Below are positions 1-8,187 of a DNA stretch of 34,120 nucleotides, in pieces. Position numbers and translations under genes: made by a program. The stretch's first letter is position 1, and every line of letters begins with the position of its first letter. Below the pieces are notes generated by a model, which saw only the letters and a list, made by a program, of their open reading frames with translations, had not been told where the DNA came from and did not search any database. The stretch comes from Bifidobacterium breve (GTDB taxonomy: Bacteria > Actinomycetota > Actinomycetes > S36-B12): positions 1-34,120 of the forward strand of contig CAMCSO010000010.1 in the NCBI GenBank assembly GCA_945877545.1, given 5' to 3'.

Positions 1-1229
1 ACTCGAACACCCCCAGCCCGTGCCTCGGCCGCCGCGACACCAGCAACGGCGCACGTATCGCCATCACTCGGCAAGATGATGACGTCATCAGCACCCGACG
101 CAAGGATCGCCGCGAGGAGTTCTGCCGTCGAGGGCCGAGTATTCGGCAGTGCCGCCACCGTAAAGGCCCCGGCCTCGCGAAGCAGGGCGGCCGTACCGGG
201 GCCATGGGTCACCGCGACCAGGGCGCGTGGCTGCCGTTCGCCTCCGAGGACCTGCTTGTCGAGGGCCGTAATGCGGATGCCATGGGGGCGACCGGCTTCC
301 ATCCCCGCCTCCACCGCGGCACCGGGATCGTCAACGTGAACGTGGACATTCCAAAGGGGGTCGGCACCGCTCACGACGAGGCTGTCGCCGATCGAGGCGA
401 GGAAGACCCGAAGCCTTTCGACCGAGGCCTCATCGGCGTCGAGCAGGTACATCACCTCATACTGCGGCCCGGTGAACCGTGGCCACGTGAGCTGGGCCCC
501 CGCGAACTGCAGCCCAACGGCTGACACCTGAACATCCTGCACCCTCGGGGTAGTCGAAGGAGTGCGCCTTGCCCCCGAGAGAACGTCGACGAGGGCGTCG
601 AGCACGACAACGAGCGCTCGCCCGCCAGCGTCAACGACCCCTGCGATCCGCAACGACTCAAGGAGCGAGGGCGTCTCCTCAAGGGCCTGCGCCGCTCCAT
701 CACTCGCAGCCCCTGCGGCCTGCGCCGGAGAGACCGCGGATGAGTGGGTACTTGCCGTCCGAGCCGCATTCGCAGCCGCTCGGACGACGGTGAGGATGGT
801 CCCCTCAACCGGCTTCGCGACCGCGAGATACGCAAGTTCTGTTCCGCGCTCAAGCATCGCAGCAATATCCGTCCCGCGAATATCACGCTCGGAGGGGATA
901 GCAGCGAGAACCTCAGCTGCCCCGCGAAGGATTTGCGACAGGATGACTCCAGAGTTGCCGCGAGCCCCGAGGAGCGTCCCACGGGCGAGCCCCATGACTG
1001 CGGATGGCATCGAGGAATCCAGGGCCATGGCCTCGTCGATTCCTGCACAGCCGGCTTCCAAGGTGAGGTAGACATTTGTGCCGGTATCGCCATCAGGAAC
1101 AGGGAACACGTTCATGGCATCAATCTCGGCCCTCGCCTCCCCCAGCCCTGCCAAGGCCGCATGGGCCCAGTCACGCACGAATGCAGGATTGACCAAGGCC
1201 GCCGGCTTGCCGATGTTCACTGCGTTCAC
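1..1229 (-). CDS. DhaL/DAK2-domain protein (FakA/YloV family), 3' end cut by window edge
   Basis: I translated this frame by hand: it is open from a GTG at 1229 to the window edge, about 409 codons. The N-terminus carries the DhaL (DAK2) signature NVFPVPDGDTGTN, followed by GARGNSGVILSQ. Farther on, YEVMYLL and SLVVSGADPLWNVHVHVDDP are typical of the middle region of the FakA/YloV family, and IILPSDGDT opens the C-terminal DAK1-like/DegV-associated part. Family knowledge: FakA is the ATP-binding subunit of fatty-acid kinase, working with a DegV-type FakB that binds the fatty acid. In actinobacteria the gene usually sits between rpmB and recG, and rpmB is indeed divergent here. GTG 1229 is preceded by GGAAGGG; a GTG at 1220 is a close alternative. 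Family assignment is firm; the substrate is not proven. The stop codon lies outside the window. Confidence 0.88.
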   Translation of the reverse strand, partial: MNAVNIGKPAALVNPAFVRDWAHAALAGLGEARAEIDAMNVFPVPDGDTGTNVYLTLEAGCAGIDEAMALDSSMPSAVMGLARGTLLGARGNSGVILSQILRGAAEVLAAIPSERDIRGTDIAAMLERGTELAYLAVAKPVEGTILTVVRAAANAARTASTHSSAVSPAQAAGAASDGAAQALEETPSLLESLRIAGVVDAGGRALVVVLDALVDVLSGARRTPSTTPRVQDVQVSAVGLQFAGAQLTWPRFTGPQYEVMYLLDADEASVERLRVFLASIGDSLVVSGADPLWNVHVHVDDPGAAVEAGMEAGRPHGIRITALDKQVLGGERQPRALVAVTHGPGTAALLREAGAFTVAALPNTRPSTAELLAAILASGADDVIILPSDGDTCAVAGVAAAEARAGGVR

Positions 1230-1301
1230 CGGTCCCTACCCTTCCACAACCTCGCTCGACCACACCCCAGATTTGGGCACCGGCGCCCGCCTCGGCTAGT
1301 C

Positions 1302-1331
1302 TTGGCCGCTGCATGCCTCACGGCAGCATAA
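1302..1331 (+). promoter_or_regulatory. candidate rpmB promoter
   Basis: TTGGCC at 1302-1307 and CATAAT at 1326-1331 are separated by 18 bp in the divergent gap between the DhaL-domain gene and rpmB. This would give an rpmB leader of about 125 nt. It is a pattern match only. Confidence 0.3.
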
Positions 1332-1463
1332 TGTTTCGAGGATCCACCGAATCTTGAGTTCCCCAGTTCACGAGGTTCGACCGTTCACGAGTCTTCGGCC
1401 CGGCCAACCGGCCCAGCCGGCACGATCGATGCCAATGTGGCATCACACATGAAGGAGTGCACC

Positions 1464-1652
1464 GTGGCTGCCAACTGCGATGTCTGCGGCAAGGGCCCAA
1501 GCTTCGGGCACAGCATCTCTCACTCACACCGTCGAACGAAGCGACGTTGGAACCCGAACATCCAGCGAGTTCGCACGCTCGTCGGAAAGACCCCAAAGCG
1601 CCAGAACGTGTGCGCCTCATGCCTCAAGGCCGGCAAGGTCGTCCGCAACTAG
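1464..1652 (+). CDS. rpmB: 50S ribosomal protein L28, zinc-binding (C+) form
   Basis: The 62-residue product begins [12 protein letters not shown] and contains [16 protein letters not shown], the L28 signature; it binds 23S rRNA in the large subunit. Two CxxC pairs (Cys5/Cys8 and Cys50/Cys53) form the zinc ribbon. This is therefore the C+ form rather than the cysteine-less paralogue that many actinobacteria express under zinc starvation. I chose the GTG at 1464 because GAAGGAG lies at 1451-1457 with a 6-nt spacer. The upstream ATG at 1437 would add nine residues unlike any L28 I know. Transcribed divergently from the DhaL-domain gene. Confidence 0.95.
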   Translation: MAANCDVCGKGPSFGHSISHSHRRTKRRWNPNIQRVRTLVGKTPKRQNVCASCLKAGKVVRN

Positions 1653-1700
1653 TCGACCGCGACGAGTCCTCCCCAGTAGGTAATCGCCGGACCTTCGGGC

Positions 1701-2192
1701 ATGACAAACGCCCCCGGGAAAGCGGCACCTCCTCAGGGGGGAGCGCGTGACTACTCGGGCCCGGTCCGCTGGGAGTACCGCCCCCGGCAAAACGGCACTC
1801 CTGATCCCGGCGAGATTGTCTGGACATGGGTCGCCTACGAGGATGCACCGCACATCGGCAAGGATCGTCCAGTCGTCGTCATCGGTCTCGCCGATCGGGG
1901 TCGCTTCGCGGTGCTCATGCTCTCGACCCGCGATCATTCCGGGGATTCCCGTTGGCTGGCGATTGGGCCGGGAGACTGGGATGACCAACACCGCCTGAGT
2001 TGGGTTCGAGGCGATCGCATCCTAGTCGTCGTACCCGCAGCGATCCGCCGCGTGGGGTCCGTTCTCCCGCGGCCGGCCTACGAGGCAATCCGAGCAGCGT
2101 TCGGACCCCATGACTCGAGGCTGCGCAATAGTCTGCGGCGCTTGTTCGGCAGGTCCCGTCCATCAAAGGTCACTCCGATCCTTCCACCGTGA
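1701..2192 (+). CDS. PemK/MazF-like domain protein, no visible antitoxin
   Basis: A 163-residue protein 48 bp downstream of rpmB. Its core reads GEIVWTWVAYED, then GKDRPVVVIG, then LMLSTRDHSGD, matching the beta-barrel start of PemK/MazF (CcdB-fold) proteins, where a GxIVWxxxxP-type segment and a KxRPVLVI-type strand are conserved. The N-terminal 20 residues and the basic C-terminal tail (RNSLRRLFGRSRPSK) are extra. Classic members are mRNA interferases paired with a small antitoxin. No antitoxin-sized gene is adjacent: rpmB is upstream, and the converging thiL stop abuts at 2193. It may be a solitary housekeeping-type relative rather than a toxin. No strong ribosome-binding site precedes ATG 1701. 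Confidence 0.75.
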   Translation: MTNAPGKAAPPQGGARDYSGPVRWEYRPRQNGTPDPGEIVWTWVAYEDAPHIGKDRPVVVIGLADRGRFAVLMLSTRDHSGDSRWLAIGPGDWDDQHRLSWVRGDRILVVVPAAIRRVGSVLPRPAYEAIRAAFGPHDSRLRNSLRRLFGRSRPSKVTPILPP

Positions 2193-3155
2193 TTATCGTT
2201 CCACCGTAAAGTGGACGTGCCCACCTAGTCCGCGCCTCCGAACGCCATCGACGATGACCCCCGGTTCGTCCGAGGCCATCACAGACCCGATGATGCGGAA
2301 TCCCACCGGCACCACCACACCTGCAGGGAACGTTGCGAGCAGCGCATGATCCTCCCCCCCGGTGAGCATCCATTCCCGTGGATCGACGCCCAGGGCTGAC
2401 GCTGCAGCGGCCATCGACCCAGGGATGTTCCAGGTGTCGGTATCGATGACGACATCGACCCCCGAGGCCTCGGCAAGATGCCGGGCGTCTGCGATGAGTC
2501 CATCGCTCACGTCGATCATCGCGGTGGCGCCGGCGTGCGCAGCCATGGGTCCGGCCGAGTAGGGCGGGTCAGGGACCCGGTGCGCATCGATGAGTACTGC
2601 GGGCGAGCGGAACCCACCGGACAGCACCGCCAGCCCAGCGGCGGACCAGCCGAGTCGGCCTGCGACCGCGAGGACGTGGCCCGCCTGTGCCCCGGAGCGA
2701 AGAACCGGACTTCTCCCCTGGAGATCGCCGAGTGCCGTCACAGCCAACGTGATGACCGATGACGCCGCAACATCGCCTCCGACAACACATGCACCGACCC
2801 TGGCAGCCTCCGCAGTGAGCCCGGCGGTGCACTCAAGGGCCCAGGTTACGGGGAGGTCGCCAGGGGCTGCGAAGCCCACGAGGAGCGCCGTCGCCACGCC
2901 GCCCATCGCAGCGATATCAGCGAGACTCGCTGCGGCAGCCTTTCGGCCCACATCCGTGGCACTCGACCAGTCCCTGCGAAAGTGCACTCCCTCGACCAGT
3001 ACGTCGATGGTCGCGAGGACACTCCCAGAATGCGTCGCCACGAGCGCGGTGTCATCGCCCGGGCCGATGAGGACCTCAGCGGTTCGGGGCAGGACCTCAG
3101 TGATTCGAGCGATGAGGTCGAATTCGCCGGTACCACCGATCGTCTGCTCGCTCAA
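2193..3155 (-). CDS. thiL: thiamine-monophosphate kinase
   Basis: 320 residues, the usual length. ThiL phosphorylates thiamine monophosphate to thiamine pyrophosphate with ATP, the last step of cofactor synthesis, in the cytosol. Visible signatures are IGPGDDTALV (about residues 30-39, metal and ATP binding), VVGGDVAAS, and MIDVSDGLIADARHLA in the middle; MLTGGEDHALLAT near the C-terminus is also characteristic. The start is TTG at 3155, with AAAGGAG a few bases upstream. The stop codon touches the stop of the convergent PemK-like gene with no spacer. ThiL makes the TPP needed by acetolactate synthase (IlvB) later in the window, though nothing in the sequence links their regulation. Confidence 0.96.
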   Translation of the reverse strand: MSEQTIGGTGEFDLIARITEVLPRTAEVLIGPGDDTALVATHSGSVLATIDVLVEGVHFRRDWSSATDVGRKAAAASLADIAAMGGVATALLVGFAAPGDLPVTWALECTAGLTAEAARVGACVVGGDVAASSVITLAVTALGDLQGRSPVLRSGAQAGHVLAVAGRLGWSAAGLAVLSGGFRSPAVLIDAHRVPDPPYSAGPMAAHAGATAMIDVSDGLIADARHLAEASGVDVVIDTDTWNIPGSMAAAASALGVDPREWMLTGGEDHALLATFPAGVVVPVGFRIIGSVMASDEPGVIVDGVRRRGLGGHVHFTVER

Positions 3156-3193
3156 GGCTCTCCTTTCCTTGCATACAGACCCTCGCGAGTCGC

Positions 3194-3199
3194 TAGTCT
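3194..3199 (+). promoter_or_regulatory. -10 element of leaderless Lrp-like gene
   Basis: TAGTCT ends exactly 6 nt before ATG 3206, so transcription would start at or within a base of the start codon. TTGCAT at 3169-3174 could be a -35 with a long 19-bp spacer. No Shine-Dalgarno sequence is present. Confidence 0.45.
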
Positions 3200-3205
3200 C
3201 CCAGC

Positions 3206-3442
3206 ATGGTCGTCCAGGCGTATGTGCTCATCCAGACAGAGGTGGGAATGGCTCCGACGGTGGTCCGCGCCATCCGAGGGATCAGCGGAGTGACCGCCGC
3301 CGAGGATGTCACAGGCCCCTACGACGTGATTGTCCGGGCCGAGGCAAGCACCATGGATGAACTCGGCCGCCTGATCATTGCGGCCATCCAGGCGGTGCCC
3401 GGCATCACCCGAACGCTCACCTGCCCGGTCCTGAATCTCTGA
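3206..3442 (+). CDS. stand-alone Lrp/AsnC ligand-binding (RAM) domain protein
   Basis: A 78-residue protein made only of the alpha-beta RAM domain of Lrp/AsnC regulators (QAYVLIQTEVGMAPTVVRAI, then GPYDVIVRAEASTMDELGRLI, then ending TRTLTCPVLNL). The helix-turn-helix half is absent, so it cannot bind DNA alone. Family knowledge: RAM domains bind amino acids and oligomerise, and stand-alone copies next to thiL and ddl are common in actinobacteria. It may tune a full-length Lrp by mixed oligomers; that is inference. It is read divergently from thiL, from a promoter that looks leaderless. Confidence 0.88.
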   Translation: MVVQAYVLIQTEVGMAPTVVRAIRGISGVTAAEDVTGPYDVIVRAEASTMDELGRLIIAAIQAVPGITRTLTCPVLNL

Positions 3443-3467
3443 CGACCCGAATCTTTGGCGGTCCGTC

Positions 3468-4541
3468 TCAACGTAGCCCGGTTCCTCGACGCTGGGCATC
3501 GCGCACCAGATGTGACACCAGATCCGCGTAGGCGAGCCCCGACGCACCCCACATCCGCGGGAACATCGAGATTGGCGTGAAACCCGGCATGGTATTCACC
3601 TCGTTGATGATCACCGCACCCGTCGGATCAGTGAAGAAGTCCACCCTTGCCAATCCTTCGCAGCCGAGCGCCTCGAATGCGAGGCAGGCCTGTCGATGCA
3701 CCTCATTTTCGAGCGCATCCTCAAGGTCCGCTGGGACGACCAGGGTCGTCGAGTCATCGAGGTACTTGGCATCGAAGTCGTAGAACTCGTGACCTCCACC
3801 GATGATGATCTCTGCACAGCAACTCGCGCGCGGCACCCCAGAATCGTCCTGGATCACCCCGCACTCGATCTCCCGGGCGCCCTCAACGCTCGCTTCCACG
3901 ATTACCCGAGGATCGTGCGCGCGAGCGGTCTCGATCGCCGATTCGAGGGCCTCAATGGAGTGCACCTTGGAGATGCCCTGCGATGACCCGGCCCGCGCCG
4001 GCTTCACGAACGCCGGAAACCCGACCGCGCTCGCCCGGCCCAGGGCGACCACGCGGTCGGACCGCCATTGACGATCAGTGATCACCGCATATGGGCCGAC
4101 TTCGAGTCCGGCAGACGCGAAGAGTGCCTTCATCGTGGCCTTGTCCATTGCAACGGCCGAAGCCATGACGCCAGACCCGACGTAGGGGATTCCGGACATC
4201 TCCAGGAGGCCCTGAATCGTGCCGTCCTCGCCCCACGGCCCATGCAGAACCGGGAAAACGACGTCAATGTCGCCGAGCTCTGGCGATCGGACCGTCGGGT
4301 CGGCGCTCAAGACCACCGGCCGGTCGTTGGCCTTGACCTCGGGTACAGCGCCATCGACGATGCGAAGGTCATCGGGATTGACGTCCTGCAGGAACCACCC
4401 TCCGTCGCGGGTGATCCCGATAGCCATGGGATCAAAGAACTGCGGGTCGAGTGCGCGCAGAATGCTTCCGGCACTGACGCAGGAGATGCCGTGCTCGCTG
4501 CTGCGACCCCCGAACACGACGGCGACTCGGACCCTCTGCAC
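3468..4541 (-). CDS. ddl: D-alanine--D-alanine ligase
   Basis: 357 residues, normal for the long actinobacterial Ddl. It joins two D-alanines with ATP for the peptidoglycan stem peptide. Visible parts are VVFGGRSSEH at the N-terminus, VFPVLHGPWGEDGTIQGLLE, the ATP-grasp segment PAFVKPARAGSSQGISKV, and the metal/substrate region ARVDFFTDPTGAVIINEVNTMPGFTPISMFP. Start: GTG at 4541. There is no Shine-Dalgarno, but TACGGT at 4548-4553 ends 6 nt upstream, suggesting a leaderless message. An ATG at 4543 is in another frame. It diverges from the PLP-enzyme gene. Confidence 0.96.
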   Translation of the reverse strand: MQRVRVAVVFGGRSSEHGISCVSAGSILRALDPQFFDPMAIGITRDGGWFLQDVNPDDLRIVDGAVPEVKANDRPVVLSADPTVRSPELGDIDVVFPVLHGPWGEDGTIQGLLEMSGIPYVGSGVMASAVAMDKATMKALFASAGLEVGPYAVITDRQWRSDRVVALGRASAVGFPAFVKPARAGSSQGISKVHSIEALESAIETARAHDPRVIVEASVEGAREIECGVIQDDSGVPRASCCAEIIIGGGHEFYDFDAKYLDDSTTLVVPADLEDALENEVHRQACLAFEALGCEGLARVDFFTDPTGAVIINEVNTMPGFTPISMFPRMWGASGLAYADLVSHLVRDAQRRGTGLR

Positions 4542-4598
4542 ATGCTGACCGTACCGGGCCCAGTGAGGTGTCAGTATGCAAGGCCCGGGGCGGGTAGG

Positions 4599-4604
4599 TA
4601 TGTT
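4599..4604 (+). promoter_or_regulatory. -10 element of leaderless PLP-enzyme gene
   Basis: TATGTT ends 6 nt before GTG 4611. The divergent ddl has the matching arrangement (TACGGT at 4548-4553), so the 69-bp gap holds two back-to-back promoters whose transcripts would each begin at the start codon. Confidence 0.45.
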
Positions 4605-4610
4605 CTAGCA

Positions 4611-5696
4611 GTGATCGAGCCTACGAGTTCACCATTGCGTGCTGAGACCTTCGTCGTCACGGCCGGGAGACCAGCTCGCAGCCCGGATGCACCGCTCAAT
4701 ACACCTATCGTCCCGGCATCATCGTTCATCGCCGGCGGGCCGATGGAATACGCCCGAGAGGACTCCCCGAGCGCACGTGCGCTCGAGGAGGTTATCGGCG
4801 GTCTCGAGGGTGGGACCGCCACCGTCTTCTCTTCCGGAATGGCCGCTGCCGGGGCAGCGATGGACCTCATCCCGCTCGGGGCGATCGTCGTCGCTCCGAG
4901 CGCGGCCTACACCGGCGTCGCGGTTCGCCTCCGGGAACTCGACTCGATCGGACGCATCAGGCTTCGCATCGTGGACGTCGACAGCACTGCCGCCGTCACC
5001 GATGCCTGTGAAGATGCGCACCTGCTGTGGCTGGAATCGCCGACGAACCCACTGCTCGAGGTCGCCGACCTGCCGGCGTGCATCGAGGCTGCTCACGCTG
5101 CCGGCGCACTCGCCCTCGTCGACAACACCTTCGCCACCCCGATGCTCCAGCGTCCGCTGCTCGATGGCGCGGACATCGTCCTGCATAGCGTCACGAAGGC
5201 CCTCAGCGGCCATTCGGACCTCCTCATGGGTGCCCTCGTTGCCCGCGACCTGGAGTTAGCGGAGCGCATTCGGCTCAGGAGAGTCCTGCTCGGCGGATCG
5301 ACGAGCGCCTTCGACTGCTACCTCGCGCTGCGCGGGATTCGCACCCTGGCCCTGCGGGTCGAGCAGGCCCAAGCCAGCGCTCGAACCATCGTCGACCGGC
5401 TTCACTCCCACCCGGCCGTGACTCGGGTGCGGTACCCCGAATTCGGGACTATCGCCGCGGTCGAGGTGGTCGGTGGACCCGATGCTGCCGACACGGTATG
5501 CCGCAGCACGGTCATCTGGACCTATGCGACGAGCCTTGGCGGAGTCGAGTCACTGCTCGAGCGCCGACGCAGGTGGGATCTGGAGAGCACGACGGTGCCG
5601 GAGAACCTCATTCGGCTTTCATTCGGCATTGAACACGCGGACGATCTCTGGACAGATCTGAGCGACGCTCTCAGCGCATCCTTGCGCGATCGTTGA
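4611..5696 (+). CDS. trans-sulfuration family PLP-dependent enzyme (cystathionine gamma-synthase/lyase type)
   Basis: 361 residues from GTG 4611. Fold-type I signatures run in order: [14 protein letters not shown] (cofactor-phosphate contact from the partner subunit, normally YSRxxNPTxxALE), [33 protein letters not shown], and [16 protein letters not shown], with the Schiff-base lysine in SVTK. Known members make or cleave cystathionine or release methanethiol; sequence alone does not choose among them. The usual Asn in the NPT motif is replaced (EDSPS), hinting at a divergent subgroup. The open frame continues upstream antisense to ddl, but GTG 4611 is favoured because the family N-terminus starts just after it and a -10 element lies 6 nt upstream. 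It stands between ddl and gpsA, which are often neighbours in related genomes. Confidence 0.85.
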   Translation: MIEPTSSPLRAETFVVTAGRPARSPDAPLNTPIVPASSFIAGGPMEYAREDSPSARALEEVIGGLEGGTATVFSSGMAAAGAAMDLIPLGAIVVAPSAAYTGVAVRLRELDSIGRIRLRIVDVDSTAAVTDACEDAHLLWLESPTNPLLEVADLPACIEAAHAAGALALVDNTFATPMLQRPLLDGADIVLHSVTKALSGHSDLLMGALVARDLELAERIRLRRVLLGGSTSAFDCYLALRGIRTLALRVEQAQASARTIVDRLHSHPAVTRVRYPEFGTIAAVEVVGGPDAADTVCRSTVIWTYATSLGGVESLLERRRRWDLESTTVPENLIRLSFGIEHADDLWTDLSDALSASLRDR

Positions 5697-5726
5697 GTGC
5701 ACCTATGCGGAGTGCATCTATGCGGG
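5697..5726 (+). repeat. 15-nt tandem duplication after the PLP-enzyme stop
   Basis: GTGCACCTATGCGGA is followed directly by GTGCATCTATGCGGG (13 of 15 identical), starting at the base after the stop codon. It lies in the 39-bp convergent gap before the gpsA stop. Confidence 0.6.
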
Positions 5727-5735
5727 CGATCCCGA

Positions 5736-6749
5736 TCAGTCGGTGGCCGCAACCATCTCGCGTTTAATGTCGCGCGCCATGAACGCTGCCGCCAGCGACC
5801 TCGGGGAGCGACCGTGGTGCAGGACTTGAACCACCTGCTCGGTGATCGGCATGTCGACCCCGTGCTCCCGGGCTAAGGCCAAGATGGGCTGGCAACTCTT
5901 GTATCCCTCGCATGTCTGCTTTGTCGCTGCAATGGCCTCCTCGACCGTCAACCCGCGGCCGAGGTTCAGACCGAAGGTGCGATTACGCGACAGCGGCGAC
6001 TGGCAGGTTGCGACGAGATCACCGACACCGGCAAGTCCCTGAAAGGTGAGCGGGTCTGCTCCGAGGGCGACGCCCAATCTCGCGATCTCGGCGAGTCCGC
6101 GGGTGATGAGCGAGGCTTGGGAGTTCTCCCCAAGGCCCATTCCAACCGCCATCCCGTTGGCCAGTGCAATCACGTTCTTCACCGCACCCCCGATCTCGGT
6201 CCCCACGACGTCGGTTGTCCAGTAGGGGCGAAAGTAGTCGGTCGTACAGGCATCGGCAAGCAATCTCGCACTCGCCTCAAGGTCGCACGCAATTGTCGTC
6301 GCGGTGGGCTGGTGCTCAGCGATCTCCCGAGCGAGATTGGGGCCAGAGACGCAGGCCACGCGATGGCTCGCCGCCCCCGTCACCTCCGCGATGACCTCAC
6401 TCATGCGCTTCATAGTCTCGAGTTCGATTCCCTTGATGAGGCTGACGATCACCGAGTTGCTCGGGATTTTCGCGGCCCACCTGCCGAGGTTCTCGCGGAG
6501 CACCTGTGCGGGGACCGCTAGGACCACGAGGTCGGCGCCATCAAGGGCCCGCGCCGGTTCGGACGTGGCAGCGACGGACTTGGGCAGATCGATGCCAGGG
6601 TGATACGCCTCATTGCGATGGAGGCCGTTTACCTGATTCGCAACCTCTTCGTCGCGGGTCCAAATGGTCACCTGACTTCCGGCATCGGCGAGGACCATCG
6701 AGAACGCCGTCCCCCATGATCCACTGCCCATGATCGCCACCCGGCTCAT
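5736..6749 (-). CDS. gpsA: NAD(P)-dependent glycerol-3-phosphate dehydrogenase
   Basis: 337 residues. It reduces dihydroxyacetone phosphate to sn-glycerol 3-phosphate, the backbone for phospholipids. The N-terminal Rossmann motif GSGSWGTA is at about residues 8-15, SLIKGIE and VSGPNLAREI are in the middle, and the catalytic lysine lies in GGAVKNVIALANGMAVGMGLG. LAGVGDLVATCQSPLSRNRTFG is typical of the C-terminal domain. The ATG overlaps the plsC stop by 4 nt (ATGA), so the two are translationally coupled. PlsC uses lysophosphatidic acid derived from the GpsA product, so pathway and operon agree. Confidence 0.97.
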   Translation of the reverse strand: MSRVAIMGSGSWGTAFSMVLADAGSQVTIWTRDEEVANQVNGLHRNEAYHPGIDLPKSVAATSEPARALDGADLVVLAVPAQVLRENLGRWAAKIPSNSVIVSLIKGIELETMKRMSEVIAEVTGAASHRVACVSGPNLAREIAEHQPTATTIACDLEASARLLADACTTDYFRPYWTTDVVGTEIGGAVKNVIALANGMAVGMGLGENSQASLITRGLAEIARLGVALGADPLTFQGLAGVGDLVATCQSPLSRNRTFGLNLGRGLTVEEAIAATKQTCEGYKSCQPILALAREHGVDMPITEQVVQVLHHGRSPRSLAAAFMARDIKREMVAATD

Positions 6750-7474
6750 GAGGACCCGTTCCGCTCGAACACCATTCGCTCCTTCGGCGGGCTCTCGTGA
6801 CGTATGTCGGCGAGGAGGTCGGTCATGGCATCCATGAGTCGATTAGTCGCGATGTGCAATGTATCTGCATCGAGCGGCCGATCAGCGAGATCAGTGAGAT
6901 CGATGGGGCCCCCGATCCGCACGTGCATCGTTTTCCGCGGGAAGAGTCGAAGGTGCTTTCGATAGGGCGCCATGACCTCGTGAGCTCCCCATTGGGCGAG
7001 CGGCAGCAACGGCCTACCTGTTGCGAGTGCGATTCGAGTAGCGCCCGTTTTGCCCTGCATGGGCCAAAGGTCCGGATCTCGAGTGATCGTGCCCTCAGGG
7101 TAGACGACGATGCATTCGCCACGCTCAACCGCAGTGACGGCATCACGGACCGCGTCCACCGCCTCGGCTGTCTCGCGATAAACCCGCACCTGGCCGGCAC
7201 TCGTGATGATCGGTCCCATGATCGGGACCCGGAACACCGACTCCTTGGCGAGGAACCTCGGGGGACGGTCCACGCTCCACAGCATGTGCGCGACGACGAG
7301 GGGGTCAAACCACGACGTGTGGTTCGGGGCGACGATGATCCCGCCAGAGTCGGTTTCCAGATGCTCAATCCCCCGCCAGTCGCGCTTGGTGAGCAATTGC
7401 ATGGGCAGCCACAGCAGAAATACTGCGACTCGAAACCCCCAGCCCAACCTCCAAGCACGCCTCGTCCGGGTCAT
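6746..7474 (-). CDS. plsC: 1-acyl-sn-glycerol-3-phosphate acyltransferase
   Basis: About 242 residues. It transfers an acyl chain to lysophosphatidic acid, giving phosphatidic acid at the membrane. The HX4D box reads NHTSWFDPL (about residues 51-59). FLAKESVFRVPIMG and the YPEGTITRD box (about 125-133) complete the PlsC signature. A hydrophobic stretch near the N-terminus (VAVFLLWLPMQLL) could anchor it. Start: an in-frame GTG at 7480 precedes ATG 7474. I prefer ATG 7474 because TAGATT (7481-7486) ends 6 nt upstream, the leaderless spacing seen elsewhere in the window. First gene of a plsC-gpsA operon, divergent from cofC. Confidence 0.92.
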   Translation of the reverse strand: MTRTRRAWRLGWGFRVAVFLLWLPMQLLTKRDWRGIEHLETDSGGIIVAPNHTSWFDPLVVAHMLWSVDRPPRFLAKESVFRVPIMGPIITSAGQVRVYRETAEAVDAVRDAVTAVERGECIVVYPEGTITRDPDLWPMQGKTGATRIALATGRPLLPLAQWGAHEVMAPYRKHLRLFPRKTMHVRIGGPIDLTDLADRPLDADTLHIATNRLMDAMTDLLADIRHESPPKERMVFERNGSS

Positions 7475-7545
7475 TTCCACAATCTAGCGCCCGAAGGATC
7501 ACGGCAGGGCCACGAGTGAGATCCCGGTTTGATTGGATGGGCACC

Positions 7546-8187
7546 ATGGAGTGGACGGCGGTGGTTCCAGTGAAGTCGCTTCCGGACGCCAAAAGTCGGC
7601 TCCTGCCCGACGCTGACCCGACTCGTCCAGAGCTCGCCCTAGCGTTCCTCCAGGACGTCCTCACCGCATTGGAAGGCGCCGCTGGCATCGCCCGAGTTCT
7701 CGTCGTCACCGATGACGAACGGATCCAGAGCCTCGTTGACGCCTCGTCCGCTAGCTGGCTGCCAGAGGCACCGCATGTGGGCCTCAATCCGGCCGCTGCC
7801 CTCGGCGCCGCGAGTCTGCCGCGCGACACCGCAGTCGCCATTATCGCCGGCGATCTCCCCTGCCTCATCCCTTCGGCCATCGACCTAGTGCTCGCCCTGG
7901 CCGAGGTACATGACCGCGCATTCGTAAGCGACGCGCTAGGCATCGGCACAACCATGCTCCTCGACCGCACGGCAGCCACCTGCACCCCGGCGTTCGGTGA
8001 GCGGTCACGAGCCCGACACGCTCAACTCGGCTACGTCGACCTCGGTCTCGATGTCAGTGACGACACCCGCCGCCTCCTCGCACGCGCTCGACGCGATGTC
8101 GACACGCAGGTTGACCTGTGGGATGCCAGGCGAATGGGGGTCGGCGCCGCGACGAGGGCGGTCCTGCTCAACGGCCCAGCCCGATGA
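7546..8187 (+). CDS. cofC: 2-phospho-L-lactate (or phosphoenolpyruvate) guanylyltransferase, F420 synthesis
   Basis: 213 residues from ATG 7546. CofC (FbiD in mycobacteria) activates 2-phospholactate or PEP with GTP, the first committed step of the F420 side chain. Nucleotidyltransferase features are VVPVKSLPDAKSRLLP at the N-terminus, VLVVTDDERI, GLNPAAALGAA, AIIAGDLPCL, GIGTTMLLDR, FGERSRARH, and RRDVDTQVDLWDARRMGVGAAT at the end, all matching the family. In-frame GTG 7516 and ATG 7537 lie upstream; ATG 7546 is chosen because the family begins close to VVPVK and GGATGG lies 5 nt before it. It overlaps the next small gene by 4 nt. F420 use is supported by the PPOX-type gene at 22763. Confidence 0.92.
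   Translation: MEWTAVVPVKSLPDAKSRLLPDADPTRPELALAFLQDVLTALEGAAGIARVLVVTDDERIQSLVDASSASWLPEAPHVGLNPAAALGAASLPRDTAVAIIAGDLPCLIPSAIDLVLALAEVHDRAFVSDALGIGTTMLLDRTAATCTPAFGERSRARHAQLGYVDLGLDVSDDTRRLLARARRDVDTQVDLWDARRMGVGAATRAVLLNGPAR

Noticed and set aside
452-1093. 213-codon minus-strand frame inside the DhaL-domain gene
   Set aside because: Out of frame with the real DhaL/DAK2 protein, which I recovered by translating from GTG 1229; the 213-codon product has no family pattern.
4068-4610. Upstream extension of the PLP-enzyme reading frame to ATG 4068
   Set aside because: It is antisense to ddl, has no homology to the family, and a GTG at 4611 with a -10 element matches the family N-terminus.
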